NCBI GenBank assembly: GCA_964505065.1
Contig: CAZDGF010000002.1
Coordinates: forward strand, 27,528 to 91,527
Length of the DNA: 64,000 nucleotides
From: JABMMZ01 sp964505065
GTDB taxonomy: Bacteria > Bacteroidota > Bacteroidia > NS11-12g > UBA955
Reading direction: 5' to 3'
Shown piece after piece: positions 15,858 through 24,164 of the stretch. Below the pieces are notes generated by a model. The model searched no databases. It was given only the letters and a program-made list of their open reading frames with translations, and was not told the origin of the DNA. Positions within the stretch are counted from its first letter, which is position 1. Each line of letters begins with the position of its first letter. Both the position numbers and the translations under genes were made by a program.

Positions 15858-17270
15858 ATGAAAAAACGCTTTAATTCTTTAGAAGAAGTAAAACTACATC
15901 TTTCTGAAGGCAATATAGATTTGCCTTCATTGGTTTCTTATTATATTTCTCAAATTGAAAAAAATAAACACCTCAATGCCTTTTTAGAAGTTTTTGAAAC
16001 AGAAACTTTAGCAAAAGCGCAAGAAATTCAACAAAAAATAAACAACAATACTGCCGGCAAATTAGCAGGAATGGTAATTGCTATTAAAGACAATATTGTT
16101 TACAAAAATCATAAATCTTCTGCATCTTCAAAAATTTTAGAAAACTTTGAATCGCTTTTTTCTGCAACAGTAGTTGAGCGCTTATTGGCAGAAGATGCTA
16201 TAATTATTGGGCGTACCAATTGCGATGAATTTGCTATGGGAGCCAGCAATGAAAACTCTGCTTATGGCGAAGTTTTGAATGCACAAGATACCTCAAGAGT
16301 GCCAGGAGGCAGCAGTGGCGGTAGTGCTGTAGCTGTTCAAGCAGATATGTGTTTAGCCAGTTTGGGTAGCGATACAGGTGGTTCTATTCGCCAGCCAGCG
16401 GCTTTTACAGGAATATATGGTTTATATCCAACCTATGGTTTAGTAAGCCGTTGGGGTTTAATAGCCTTTGCCAGTAGTTTCGACCAAATAGGACCTTTTA
16501 CAAGCAGCATTTCTGATATGCAAGTAATTATGCAAGTAATAGCAGGAAAAGATACACACGATGCAACAATGGCGCAGGTTGAAAATATTGAATTTTCTAC
16601 TGAAACTAAACCTTTAAAAATAGCCTATATTGAAGATTGTATTGAACACGAAGGTTTAAATAAAAATATAAAAAAAACCACATTGGCTGTTATTGAAAAA
16701 TTAAAAGCCAATGGGCATACTGTTGAAAGTATTAATTTTCCATATTTGGATAGTATGGTGCCATGCTACCAAGTGCTTACAACGGCAGAGGCAAGCAGTA
16801 ATTTAAGCCGTTTTAGTGGTTTAACCACAGGCTACAGAAGCCCAAATGCTACTGATTTAGAAAGTACATTTAAAAAAAGTAGAACCGAGGGTTTTGGGGC
16901 AGAAGTAAAAAGAAGAATTATGCTCGGTACTTTTGTATTGAGCAGCGATTATTACGATGCTTATTATACCAAAGCACAAAAAGTTAGAAACCTTATTCGT
17001 CAAAAAACATTGGCAATTTTTGAAGATTATGATATTATTTTAACACCAACTACAAGTACGCCTGCTTTTAAAATAGGCGAAAAAAGCAGCGACCCTATTG
17101 CTATGTATTTGGCAGATTTATTTACTGTTCAAGCTAATCTTGCAGGCATTCCTGCGCTTTCTATTCCGCAAGGCGAAGATAAAGATACTAATATGCCTAT
17201 TGGCATTCAACTAATGGCAAAACCTTTTAACGAAGCCGTTTTATTTGCTTTAGCCAATAGCTTGAACTAA
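15858..17270 (+). CDS. gatA: Asp-tRNA(Asn)/Glu-tRNA(Gln) amidotransferase subunit A
   Basis: With the ATG at 15858 (rather than an in-frame TTG at 15849) the product is 470 residues, typical for GatA. The Ser-cisSer-Lys amidase triad is complete: Lys77 in AIKDN, Ser152 in GGSSGGSAVAV and Ser176 in GSDTGGSIRQPA. GatA frees ammonia from Gln to amidate mischarged tRNAs in the GatCAB complex. gatB and gatC are not in the window. Confidence 0.94.
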   Translation: MKKRFNSLEEVKLHLSEGNIDLPSLVSYYISQIEKNKHLNAFLEVFETETLAKAQEIQQKINNNTAGKLAGMVIAIKDNIVYKNHKSSASSKILENFESLFSATVVERLLAEDAIIIGRTNCDEFAMGASNENSAYGEVLNAQDTSRVPGGSSGGSAVAVQADMCLASLGSDTGGSIRQPAAFTGIYGLYPTYGLVSRWGLIAFASSFDQIGPFTSSISDMQVIMQVIAGKDTHDATMAQVENIEFSTETKPLKIAYIEDCIEHEGLNKNIKKTTLAVIEKLKANGHTVESINFPYLDSMVPCYQVLTTAEASSNLSRFSGLTTGYRSPNATDLESTFKKSRTEGFGAEVKRRIMLGTFVLSSDYYDAYYTKAQKVRNLIRQKTLAIFEDYDIILTPTTSTPAFKIGEKSSDPIAMYLADLFTVQANLAGIPALSIPQGEDKDTNMPIGIQLMAKPFNEAVLFALANSLN

Positions 17271-17325
17271 AATTTTTAGCGTTTTTATTATGCTTATTTA
17301 ATTTCTTTCTAAAAGAATAAAAACT

Positions 17326-17333
17326 TATTTTTG
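17326..17333 (+). promoter_or_regulatory. -7 promoter element for the ATPase/zeta pair
   Basis: TATTTTTG followed by C fits TAnnTTTG and lies 9 bp before the ATG at 17343, so the transcript would have a very short leader or none. It indicates independent transcription of this inserted gene pair. Confidence 0.5.
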
Positions 17334-17342
17334 CAAAAAAAA

Positions 17343-18416
17343 ATGTTAGAGAACATTCATATACAAAATTTTAGATGCTTTGAAGATTTTAAAGCAGAAG
17401 GTTTTGAGCGAATTAATTTAATAGGCGGAAAAAACAACAGTGGTAAAAGTTGTTTGTTGGAGGGTATATTGTGTTTGAATAAAATAGCATTTATTACTTC
17501 AATTGATGTAGCAAGTATTAGAGAACAACAATTTAGAGATTTATTAAACGAAAAAATTGATTTTGGTGAAGCTATAATTTCAGCAGATAAGTATAAATGT
17601 GTTTTAAATTTTAGTGAATCTGGTTATGGGCAAAATCATACAAATTCTCTAAATTCTTTGTACATTAAGTCAAATATAGTATGTCCAAATTATAGTGCAT
17701 ACTCAGGATTTGAAAAATTAGAAAAGAAATTCCAAGAAGATGCATTTTTAGAAGTATTTAATTTAGTTTCTTCTAAAATTAATAAAATTAGAACTATTTC
17801 AAATACCGGGTATCATCCACAAATAAAAGAAACTCACAACACAAACTTTATTCATTTAAAAGGACAAGGAGATGCTGTTAAACTCTTATTTAATTATTTT
17901 ATGCCTTTAATTTTGAGAAAAAATAAAATAGAGCCCAAAAAAGAGTCTCTTATCTTACTTATTGATGAAATAGAAAATGGCTTACATTATTCTGCACATT
18001 ATGATTTTTGGAAAAAATTATTTCAATTATCCAAATCTGAAAATGTACAGGTATTTTCTACTACGCATAGTTTAGAAATGATACAAGCATTTAACCAAGT
18101 GGCGAAAGAAGAAGGCGAAGGTGCTTATTTTGAAATGATGAGGGATGAAAAAAGCAATCAAATTACTGCATTAAAACATAGCCCAAATGTGCTTGACGAA
18201 GAGTTAGAATTGAATATGAAATTTCGAGGAGAGGAGTTTAAAACTAATATTGAACTTTCGCAAGATATGATTGATACATTACAAAATTCATTGAATAATG
18301 CAAAAGAAAATGCAAAAAAAAAGCTTCTTTCATTACCATTTATTAGAGATGGAAAATTATTTCAATTAAACACGGATGGAACAGAAGAATTAATTAAAGA
18401 ATTAGAAATTAAGTAA
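17343..18416 (+). CDS. AAA (OLD/RecF-like, AAA_21) ATPase
   Basis: The ATG at 17343 gives 357 residues starting MLENIHIQNFRCFEDFKAEG. Walker A is GGKNNSGKSCLLEG (about residues 29-42), Walker B is LLIDEIENGLHY (about 205-216), and FSTTHSLEM is the switch His. This is the SMC-like ATPase of OLD and many phage-defence or toxin modules, but it has no TOPRIM domain. It is followed after 3 bp by a zeta-type kinase, and the two almost certainly work together. Its role is inferred, not known. Confidence 0.75.
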   Translation: MLENIHIQNFRCFEDFKAEGFERINLIGGKNNSGKSCLLEGILCLNKIAFITSIDVASIREQQFRDLLNEKIDFGEAIISADKYKCVLNFSESGYGQNHTNSLNSLYIKSNIVCPNYSAYSGFEKLEKKFQEDAFLEVFNLVSSKINKIRTISNTGYHPQIKETHNTNFIHLKGQGDAVKLLFNYFMPLILRKNKIEPKKESLILLIDEIENGLHYSAHYDFWKKLFQLSKSENVQVFSTTHSLEMIQAFNQVAKEEGEGAYFEMMRDEKSNQITALKHSPNVLDEELELNMKFRGEEFKTNIELSQDMIDTLQNSLNNAKENAKKKLLSLPFIRDGKLFQLNTDGTEELIKELEIK

Positions 18417-18419
18417 ACT

Positions 18420-19163
18420 TTGACAGAACAATCTAAACTACGAATTATTGGTGGACCAAATGGCTCGGGTAAATCGTATTTTATTAATGAAGTAAAAAAC
18501 AAAAATTATTTTCATTTAAGTAATTATGTGAATGCTGATGATATCGAAACTTCACTAAAAAATATTGGACAATTTGATTTCAATAATTTTAATTTTTACA
18601 CAAACCAAGAAGAATTTATTCAACATATTGATGCTTCCACGTTTAAAACTGAAATTAAAATAGAAGTAAAAAGAACTATAAGAATTACTAATAATAACTT
18701 AGTACTTAATGAAAAAATAAATTCCTACCATTCTGCATTAATTGCGGATTTTATTAGAACAAAATTATTGGAAACTAATCAATCATTTGTATTTGAAACT
18801 GTAATGTCTAATATCTCAAAAGTTAATTTTCTTAAATTGGCTAAGCAAAAAGGATATAAAATTTATTTTTACTTTTTATGTACAGAAGATGTAGAATTAA
18901 ATAAACTGCAAGTTTTAAATAGAGTAAAAATAGGTGGGCATTCTGTTCCACCGGAAAAAATACAAAGTAGATATCCAGCCTCGTTACACAATTTACAAGC
19001 AACTATAGAATTGTCAGACGTTTGCTTTTGTATTAACAATAAGGGTGCAATTGGAGGCTTTGAAAAAATTGCAGAAATAGTAAATGGAAGTTTAATAAAT
19101 TATATTTGCGAAAAAATACCCACTTGGTTTAAAAAATATTATATAGACAAAATAAATAATTAA
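18420..19163 (+). CDS. Zeta-toxin-like P-loop kinase
   Basis: The frame begins with TTG 3 bases after the ATPase stop, indicating translational coupling. The 247-residue product has P-loop GGPNGSGKS (residues 11-19), an Asp after NYVNADDIE, the strand SFVFETVMSN and the RVKIGGHSVPPEKIQSRYP block, all typical of zeta-toxin-family kinases. Zeta toxins phosphorylate UDP-GlcNAc or other small substrates, and an epsilon-type antitoxin usually restrains them. None is seen here, so the upstream ATPase may be the partner, or the protein may not be toxic. Confidence 0.75.
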   Translation: MTEQSKLRIIGGPNGSGKSYFINEVKNKNYFHLSNYVNADDIETSLKNIGQFDFNNFNFYTNQEEFIQHIDASTFKTEIKIEVKRTIRITNNNLVLNEKINSYHSALIADFIRTKLLETNQSFVFETVMSNISKVNFLKLAKQKGYKIYFYFLCTEDVELNKLQVLNRVKIGGHSVPPEKIQSRYPASLHNLQATIELSDVCFCINNKGAIGGFEKIAEIVNGSLINYICEKIPTWFKKYYIDKINN

Positions 19164-19170
19164 AAAATAT

Positions 19171-21438
19171 ATGTTCGATTTAGAAATGATAAAAGCGGTA
19201 TATAACCGCATTCCAGAAAGAGTAGCTGCTGCTCGTAAATTGGTAAACAAACCACTAACCCTTAGCGAAAAAATTCTTTACTCTCACCTTACAGAAGGCA
19301 CACCTTCTAATGTGTATGAAAGAGGAAATAGTTATGTGGATTTTGCACCTGATAGAGTGGCTATGCAAGATGCAACTGCGCAAATGGCTTTGTTGCAATT
19401 TATGCAAGCTGGTCGTCCTCAAGTTGCTGTTCCAAGTACAGTTCATTGCGACCATTTAATTAATGCTAAAATAGAGGCTAAAAAAGATTTAGAATTTGCC
19501 AACGAAGAAAGCAAAGAGGTATTTGATTTCTTAAGCTCTGTTTCAAATAAATATGGTATAGGATTTTGGAAACCTGGTGCAGGTATTATTCACCAAGTGG
19601 TGTTAGAAAACTATGCTTTTCCAGGCGGTATGATGATAGGTACTGATAGCCATACTGTAAACGCAGGTGGATTGGGTATGTTAGCTATTGGTGTTGGCGG
19701 TGCCGATGCTTGCGATGTAATGGCAGGCTTACCTTGGGAGCTTAAATTTCCTAAATTAATAGGTGTAAAACTAACAGGTAAATTAAGTGGTTGGGCTGCA
19801 CCTAAAGATGTCATTTTAAAAGTAGCAGGTATTTTGACTGTAAAAGGTGGAACTGGTGCTGTAGTTGAATATTTTGGCGAAGGCGCTACAAGCATGAGCT
19901 GCACAGGTAAAGGTACTATTTGCAATATGGGTGCCGAAATTGGTGCAACTACATCTACCTTTGGATACGATGAAAGTATGGAAAGATACTTGCGTGCTAC
20001 TGGTAGAGCCGAAGTAGCAGATTTAGCCAATGGCATTAAAGAACATTTAACAGCCGATGCAGAGTGTTATGCTAACCCCGAGCAATATTTCGACCAAGTT
20101 ATAGAAATTAATTTATCAGAATTAGAACCTTATATCAATGGTCCTTTTACCCCAGATTTGGCTACACCAATTAGCAAAATGAAAGAAGTGGCAGCAGCCA
20201 ATGGTTGGCCTACCAATATTGAAGTAGGTTTAATTGGCAGTTGCACAAACTCAAGTTACGAAGATATTTCTAGAGCAGCAAGCTTAGCCAAACAAGTAGC
20301 AGATAAAAACATAAAAACCAAAGCAGAATTTACCATTACACCAGGTTCTGAATTGGTGCGTTATACCATAGAGAGAGATGGATTTATAGATACTTTCCAT
20401 AAAATAGGTGCTACAGTATTTGCCAATGCTTGTGGCCCTTGCATAGGTATGTGGACCAGAATGGGTGCAGAGAAAAAAGAAAAAAACTCTATCATTCACT
20501 CTTTCAACAGAAACTTTGCTGCAAGGCAAGATGGAAACCCTAATACACACGCATTTGTGGCAAGTCCTGAAATTACGACTGCTATTGCCATTTCTGGCAG
20601 ATTGGATTTTAATCCTTTAACAGATACTTTAACCAATGAAAATGGTGAGCAAGTAAAATTAGATGAACCAACAGGTATGGAATTGCCAAGCAAAGGTTTT
20701 GCAGTAGAAGATGCTGGCTATCAAGCACCAGCTATAGATGGCAGCGCAGTACAAGTAAATGTATCACCAACAAGTAGTCGCCTACAATTACTTGATCCAT
20801 TTGCCGCTTGGGAAGGTAAAGACTTAATGGGCTTACGTTTGTTAATAAAAGCGAAAGGTAAATGTACAACTGACCATATCAGTATGGCTGGTCCATGGTT
20901 GAAATTCCGTGGGCATTTGGATAATATTAGCAATAATATGCTTATTGGGGCTATCAATGCCTTTAACGATAAACCAAACTCAGTTAAAAACCAACTAAAT
21001 GGAACTTATGATGAAGTGCCCAAAGTGCAACGTATGTACAAAGCAGCAGGTGAATTTAGCATAGTTGTAGGTGAAGAAAACTACGGTGAAGGTTCTTCAA
21101 GAGAGCATGCAGCCATGGAGCCAAGACATTTAGGAGTAAGAGTAGTATTGGTAAAATCTTTTGCCCGCATTCATGAAACTAACCTTAAAAAACAAGGTAT
21201 GTTGGGTTTAACTTTTGCCAATAAAGAAGATTACGATTTAATTCAAGAAGACGATAAATTTAACTTACTAGGTTTAACGGATTTTAAACCAGGCAAAGCT
21301 TTACGTTTGGTAATAAACCACAAAAACGGTACTACAGATACTATTAATTGCAACCATACCTACAACGAGCAACAAATTGAATGGTTTAAGGCTGGTGGTG
21401 CTTTGAATATTATTAGGAGAGGAGTAACGAAGAATTAA
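19171..21438 (+). CDS. acn: Aconitate hydratase
   Basis: 755 residues, typical of the mitochondrial-type aconitase of Bacteroidota. The three 4Fe-4S ligands are Cys358 (GSCTNSSYED), Cys421 and Cys424 (ACGPCIGMW). The swivel domain carries the substrate-binding GEGSSREHAAMEPRHLG. It isomerises citrate to isocitrate in the TCA cycle. The gene starts 7 bp after the zeta-like gene but is a housekeeping gene; a promoter of its own inside the upstream gene is likely. Repeat DNA and an assembly gap begin right after its stop. Confidence 0.96.
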   Translation: MFDLEMIKAVYNRIPERVAAARKLVNKPLTLSEKILYSHLTEGTPSNVYERGNSYVDFAPDRVAMQDATAQMALLQFMQAGRPQVAVPSTVHCDHLINAKIEAKKDLEFANEESKEVFDFLSSVSNKYGIGFWKPGAGIIHQVVLENYAFPGGMMIGTDSHTVNAGGLGMLAIGVGGADACDVMAGLPWELKFPKLIGVKLTGKLSGWAAPKDVILKVAGILTVKGGTGAVVEYFGEGATSMSCTGKGTICNMGAEIGATTSTFGYDESMERYLRATGRAEVADLANGIKEHLTADAECYANPEQYFDQVIEINLSELEPYINGPFTPDLATPISKMKEVAAANGWPTNIEVGLIGSCTNSSYEDISRAASLAKQVADKNIKTKAEFTITPGSELVRYTIERDGFIDTFHKIGATVFANACGPCIGMWTRMGAEKKEKNSIIHSFNRNFAARQDGNPNTHAFVASPEITTAIAISGRLDFNPLTDTLTNENGEQVKLDEPTGMELPSKGFAVEDAGYQAPAIDGSAVQVNVSPTSSRLQLLDPFAAWEGKDLMGLRLLIKAKGKCTTDHISMAGPWLKFRGHLDNISNNMLIGAINAFNDKPNSVKNQLNGTYDEVPKVQRMYKAAGEFSIVVGEENYGEGSSREHAAMEPRHLGVRVVLVKSFARIHETNLKKQGMLGLTFANKEDYDLIQEDDKFNLLGLTDFKPGKALRLVINHKNGTTDTINCNHTYNEQQIEWFKAGGALNIIRRGVTKN

Positions 21439-21664
21439 GATTGTAGAACGCAGAATTTGGGTTTGGTTTTCATTCATCGTNNNNNNNNNNNNNNNNNNNN
21501 NNNNNNNNNNNNNNNNNNNNNNNNNNNNNNNNNNNNNNNNNNNNNNNNNNNNNNNNNNNNNNNNNNNNNNNNNNNNNNNNGAAGAATTAAGATTTAAGAA
21601 CGTAGAATTTGGGTTTGGTTTTCATTCATCGTTCTTCGTTAAAAATTTAAAACATAACGAAGAA
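21429..21664. repeat. 52-bp direct repeat flanking the assembly gap
   Basis: Bases 21429-21480 and 21581-21632 (start GAAGAATTAAG, end CATTCATCGT) match at 49 of 52 positions and meet the N run on either side. A further partial unit starts near 21656, and TTCTTCGTTA (21632-21641) pairs with 21655-21664. The acn stop codon lies inside the first unit. Confidence 0.75.
21481..21580. other. Assembly gap (100 N)
   Basis: Exactly 100 N, the conventional placeholder for a gap of unknown size. Both contig ends finish in the same repeat, so either a tandem array collapsed or two contigs were joined across a repeat. Confidence 0.98.
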
Positions 21665-21697
21665 TTAAGAATTTAGTTTAATATATAATTTAAAAAT

Positions 21698-21734
21698 CCA
21701 AAAGTATAAATTTTAAAAACGAAAAGTATAAATT
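21698..21734 (+). promoter_or_regulatory. Left-end transposase binding sites (candidate)
   Basis: Two direct copies of AAAAGTATAAAT, starting at 21700 and 21722, are spaced 22 bp. The same motif in inverted orientation marks the other prophage end. Multiple repeated sites at each end are how MuA recognises Mu DNA. Confidence 0.65.
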
Positions 21735-21793
21735 ATTTTTTATTTTAATTTTTTTTGCTTGCATTCATCAAATTAAGTGTCGTGTGTTGTGGT

Positions 21794-21991
21794 ATGAATA
21801 ACAGCGAAAATAAATTGACTTTAACAGATATATTTTTAAACAACTACCCATCTGCACTTATAGAAGAGAAAGGCACAAAAGGCAACGCAGTAGTATATGT
21901 AAACGGACAAACAGCATTTAGCAAAGCAGATGTAAACAACGCCAGCAACTGGCTAATAATGATGGAAGCTGCATATAAAAGAAGCCTCTAA
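21794..21991 (+). CDS. Small hypothetical protein at prophage left end (65 aa)
   Basis: I chose the ATG at 21794 (MNNSENKLTLTDIFLNNYPS). The product has a short N-terminal helix, a strand pair around NAVVYVNGQTAFSKADVNN and a C-terminal helix. It is the only rightward gene at this end and is followed by a strong terminator (22011-22040). It could be a lysogenically expressed accessory (moron) gene of the prophage; the function is unknown. Confidence 0.55.
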   Translation: MNNSENKLTLTDIFLNNYPSALIEEKGTKGNAVVYVNGQTAFSKADVNNASNWLIMMEAAYKRSL

Positions 21992-22010
21992 TATTTAACT
22001 TATCAACAGC

Positions 22011-22040
22011 AAAAGCCAATACATTATAGTATTGGCTTTT
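22011..22040 (+). terminator. Intrinsic terminator
   Basis: A perfect 12-bp stem AAAAGCCAATAC (22011-22022) pairs with 22029-22040 around a 6-nt loop, ending in TTTT. It follows the 65-aa gene by 19 bp. Confidence 0.75.
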
Positions 22041-22128
22041 GTGCTTTTATAGGCAACAAAGCTAAATTATAGCCAACCTGTGCCAACGTATAGGGTTCAA
22101 TTAGTAACACGCCTTTAAATATCAACAC

Positions 22129-22162
22129 AATAGCGTTTAAACGCTATTTAAACGCTATTTTT
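22129..22162. terminator. Alternative-pairing hairpin with T tract
   Basis: AATAGCGTTT (22129-22138) is perfectly complementary both to 22139-22148 and to 22150-22159, because AAACGCTATT occurs twice in tandem; TTT follows the second copy. The element lies between the rightward small gene and the end of the leftward methylase gene. Confidence 0.45.
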
Positions 22163-22201
22163 GTTTCAGATAATTGCAGATAGCAAAGGGGAAAGGTTTG
22201 C

Positions 22202-23005
22202 CTAATAATTACAAACCATCCACTCCTCCTGCTTACGTCTGCTTTCAGCTTTACAAGCTGTTAGCTGTCTGCTCACTCGGTGTATTGTCCATTTGTGCTT
22301 TTTGGCAGCTCGCTCTATGGCTTCATTTGGGTACATGGTTAGCATAAACTTACCCTTTAGCGTGGCGCACAGCTCCAGCAGCAAGTCGAGGCTCTGCTCG
22401 TTGAACATATTAACGTAATGCCCCATATTGCTGCCCACATAAGGTGGGTCTATAAAATGGAAAGCATCAGCTGTGTCGTAGCGCACCAGCACTTTAAAGG
22501 CATCGTCCTGTTCTATTGTGGCACATTCCAATCGCTCACGCAGGGTAAGGTTGAATGCTTCTTTTGCATAAAATACTTTCTTTGGGTGGCGACACTCCGA
22601 CTTATCAAACCCAAAGCTGCCACTTAATTGCCCAGCAAAACCCATTTTTGACAAGGTAAACAAAGCCCACGCCCTTTCAACTTCAGTAAAAAATTGTGGA
22701 AACTGGTAAACATACCACGCATGAGCATGAGCAGCTCTGCTATGCAGCAGTAAATCTACTTTTGCTTTTAGTTCCTTAAATTTGTGCACCACCACTTTGT
22801 AGAAATTGATAAGCTCGCCATTCAAATCGTTAATAACTTCCACTTGGCTGCGCTCTTTGGCAAAAAATAGTGCAGCACCGCCAGCAAATACTTCTGTATA
22901 TAGCGTGTGCTTGGGTACAAGTGGAATAATGTGTTTTAACATTGTTTGTTTGCCTCCATAATAGGTAATGGGCGTTTTAAAATTGATTTTTAGTGTTTGT
23001 TTCAT
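22202..23005 (-). CDS. D12-class (Dam-like) N6-adenine DNA methyltransferase
   Basis: This 267-residue protein has TPITYYGGKQTMLKHIIPLV (residues 11-30, SAM-binding motif X region), EVFAGGAALFFAK (motif I) and the catalytic HFIDPPYVGS (motif IV) near residues 186-195. The order matches alpha-class, D12 enzymes such as Dam. In phages such orphan methylases protect virion DNA from restriction or alter host regulation. It is the last gene of the leftward late operon, preceded by a highly structured 190-bp spacer. Confidence 0.88.
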   Translation of the reverse strand: MKQTLKINFKTPITYYGGKQTMLKHIIPLVPKHTLYTEVFAGGAALFFAKERSQVEVINDLNGELINFYKVVVHKFKELKAKVDLLLHSRAAHAHAWYVYQFPQFFTEVERAWALFTLSKMGFAGQLSGSFGFDKSECRHPKKVFYAKEAFNLTLRERLECATIEQDDAFKVLVRYDTADAFHFIDPPYVGSNMGHYVNMFNEQSLDLLLELCATLKGKFMLTMYPNEAIERAAKKHKWTIHRVSRQLTACKAESRRKQEEWMVCNY

Positions 23006-23045
23006 AGTTTTAGTTTTTAGTTATGTTTTGTTTTTGTTTCTTTGT

Positions 23046-23180
23046 GGTCTCTCAAATCGTTCTTAATAAAAAAGGTGCATGAACACCAACCGCAAAGGCA
23101 TTGCCTCTGTCGTGTGTGTTCATGCACCTTTATGTTTACAGGGTTGAGAGCCTGTAAGCGAGACAGAGGCTATTTTTTAA
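23046..23180 (-). ncRNA. Candidate structured RNA with two interlocking pseudoknots
   Basis: Hairpin A has a perfect 16-bp stem (23071-23086 with 23116-23131); hairpin B has a perfect 7-bp stem (23136-23142 with 23151-23157). The loop of A contains GCCTCTGTC (23103-23111), perfectly complementary to 23162-23170. The loop of B contains TTGAGAG (23144-23150), perfectly complementary to 23049-23055. On the minus strand, the orientation of the flanking genes, stem A is followed by six T, as in an intrinsic terminator. It lies in the leader of the methylase gene. No known RNA family is recognised; attenuator, sRNA or decoy are all possible. Confidence 0.55.
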
Positions 23181-23194
23181 CCTCCGCTCTGTTA

Positions 23195-23398
23195 TTAAGC
23201 TGTTGCTGCTTTTACTGCCCACATGGCAGCCTCTTCATAGGTTGTTTGTGCTAATGAAGCCAATCGCCCATCTTTTGCTTTTAGTTCCTCGCATAAGTTT
23301 ATAAGCTCTGCCGTTTTCTGTTTAATTTGACTAATCGTGTCGTTTTGCGATGGGTTGAACTCTGTTCTAACTCTCAATTCGCCTATTGTTTTTTCCAT
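23195..23398 (-). CDS. Acb2/Tad1 hairpin-domain-like protein (67 aa)
   Basis: The start at 23398 (MEKTIGELRVRTEFNPSQND) is preferred over one five codons upstream. Two helices follow, ISQIKQKTAELINLCEEL and a C-terminal TTYEEAAMWAVKAATA (residues 52-67). The NPS...IK.KTAELI...EEAAMWAVKAAT pattern is the one I associate with the Acb2/Tad1 hairpin family (DUF7681), whose studied members bind cyclic nucleotides and block CBASS or Thoeris. Whether this copy binds a nucleotide is unknown. It sits among late genes, next to a methylase, where phages often keep counter-defence genes. Confidence 0.6.
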   Translation of the reverse strand: MEKTIGELRVRTEFNPSQNDTISQIKQKTAELINLCEELKAKDGRLASLAQTTYEEAAMWAVKAATA

Positions 23399-23405
23399 AT
23401 TTTTT

Positions 23406-24164
23406 TTATACATTAAATACTATTGGCGATAATGCAATATAAGTAACTAATGAGCCTGCTGTCTCCTCAATAGATACATCACCATTTGTTTCTATTGTTA
23501 CTCTCCGCATTAGCACTCCCATTCCAGGTGTATATGATATTGCAGCTTCAGGCACAGCGAATACTAAATATCTTGGCGGTCTAAAGCCCTCGGGCAGCCG
23601 AAATATAACTTGACTTCCTGTTGATGGTGTAGCTACAGCTTTAATCAACCCATCAATCGTTACAGTATCAAATCTTCTACGACACATTGTGTCCCAGCCT
23701 ATTTGTGCCGATTGCCAATTCGTACCTGTAAAATCTACGATAGCTTCGCTTCTCAATCTTTTAAATAAACTAAAGCCGAAATAATCTACCAAAGGAACGC
23801 CCGCAGCATCTGCCACGTTGCATACTCTTACATGGTGTACATTTCTGCTATTGCCGTCTTTGTAAATTACCAATGTGCTATTAGTATTTACAGGGAAAAA
23901 GCAAGGCTCGTTGCTGGTTGAAATTGATATTGTTTGCGCTGGCACATATATAAGCTCGCCATTAATATACACCAAACCTTCAGATATGGCAGTAAAGAAA
24001 CCACCTGTAATAGTAAGGTCGCAGCCTTGCAATATTGTATAATCAGAGTTAGGGTACAAGGTTTTACCAATGTATTTAAACAGCTGCTCATTGGCTTGCT
24101 GTAGGTGTTCAAAGTCTTTAATGCGAAAGCGGTGTCCGCCTGTAAAAAATTTTAGTAAATTCAT
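23406..24164 (-). CDS. Probable tail fibre/tail-tip protein (252 aa)
   Basis: A beta-rich 252-residue protein with no signal peptide, starting MNLLKFFTGGHRFRIKDFEH. A short helical N-terminus probably docks on the baseplate; repeated strands (ITGGFFTAISEGLVYINGEL) and a C-terminal receptor-like domain (FRLPEGFRPPRYLVF, about residues 190-205) follow. It overlaps the tail protein gene upstream by 4 bp, in the fibre position of contractile-tail phages. The fibre role is inferred from order and composition. Confidence 0.6.
   Translation of the reverse strand: MNLLKFFTGGHRFRIKDFEHLQQANEQLFKYIGKTLYPNSDYTILQGCDLTITGGFFTAISEGLVYINGELIYVPAQTISISTSNEPCFFPVNTNSTLVIYKDGNSRNVHHVRVCNVADAAGVPLVDYFGFSLFKRLRSEAIVDFTGTNWQSAQIGWDTMCRRRFDTVTIDGLIKAVATPSTGSQVIFRLPEGFRPPRYLVFAVPEAAISYTPGMGVLMRRVTIETNGDVSIEETAGSLVTYIALSPIVFNV

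Noticed and set aside
17343..19163. PARIS-type AriA/AriB defence pair
   Set aside because: The second gene is a zeta-type P-loop kinase, not a TOPRIM nuclease, so the PARIS label does not fit.
23071..23131. Inverted repeat as an invertible DNA switch
   Set aside because: The spacer is only 29 bp, no invertase gene is near, and the arms fit better with an RNA fold.
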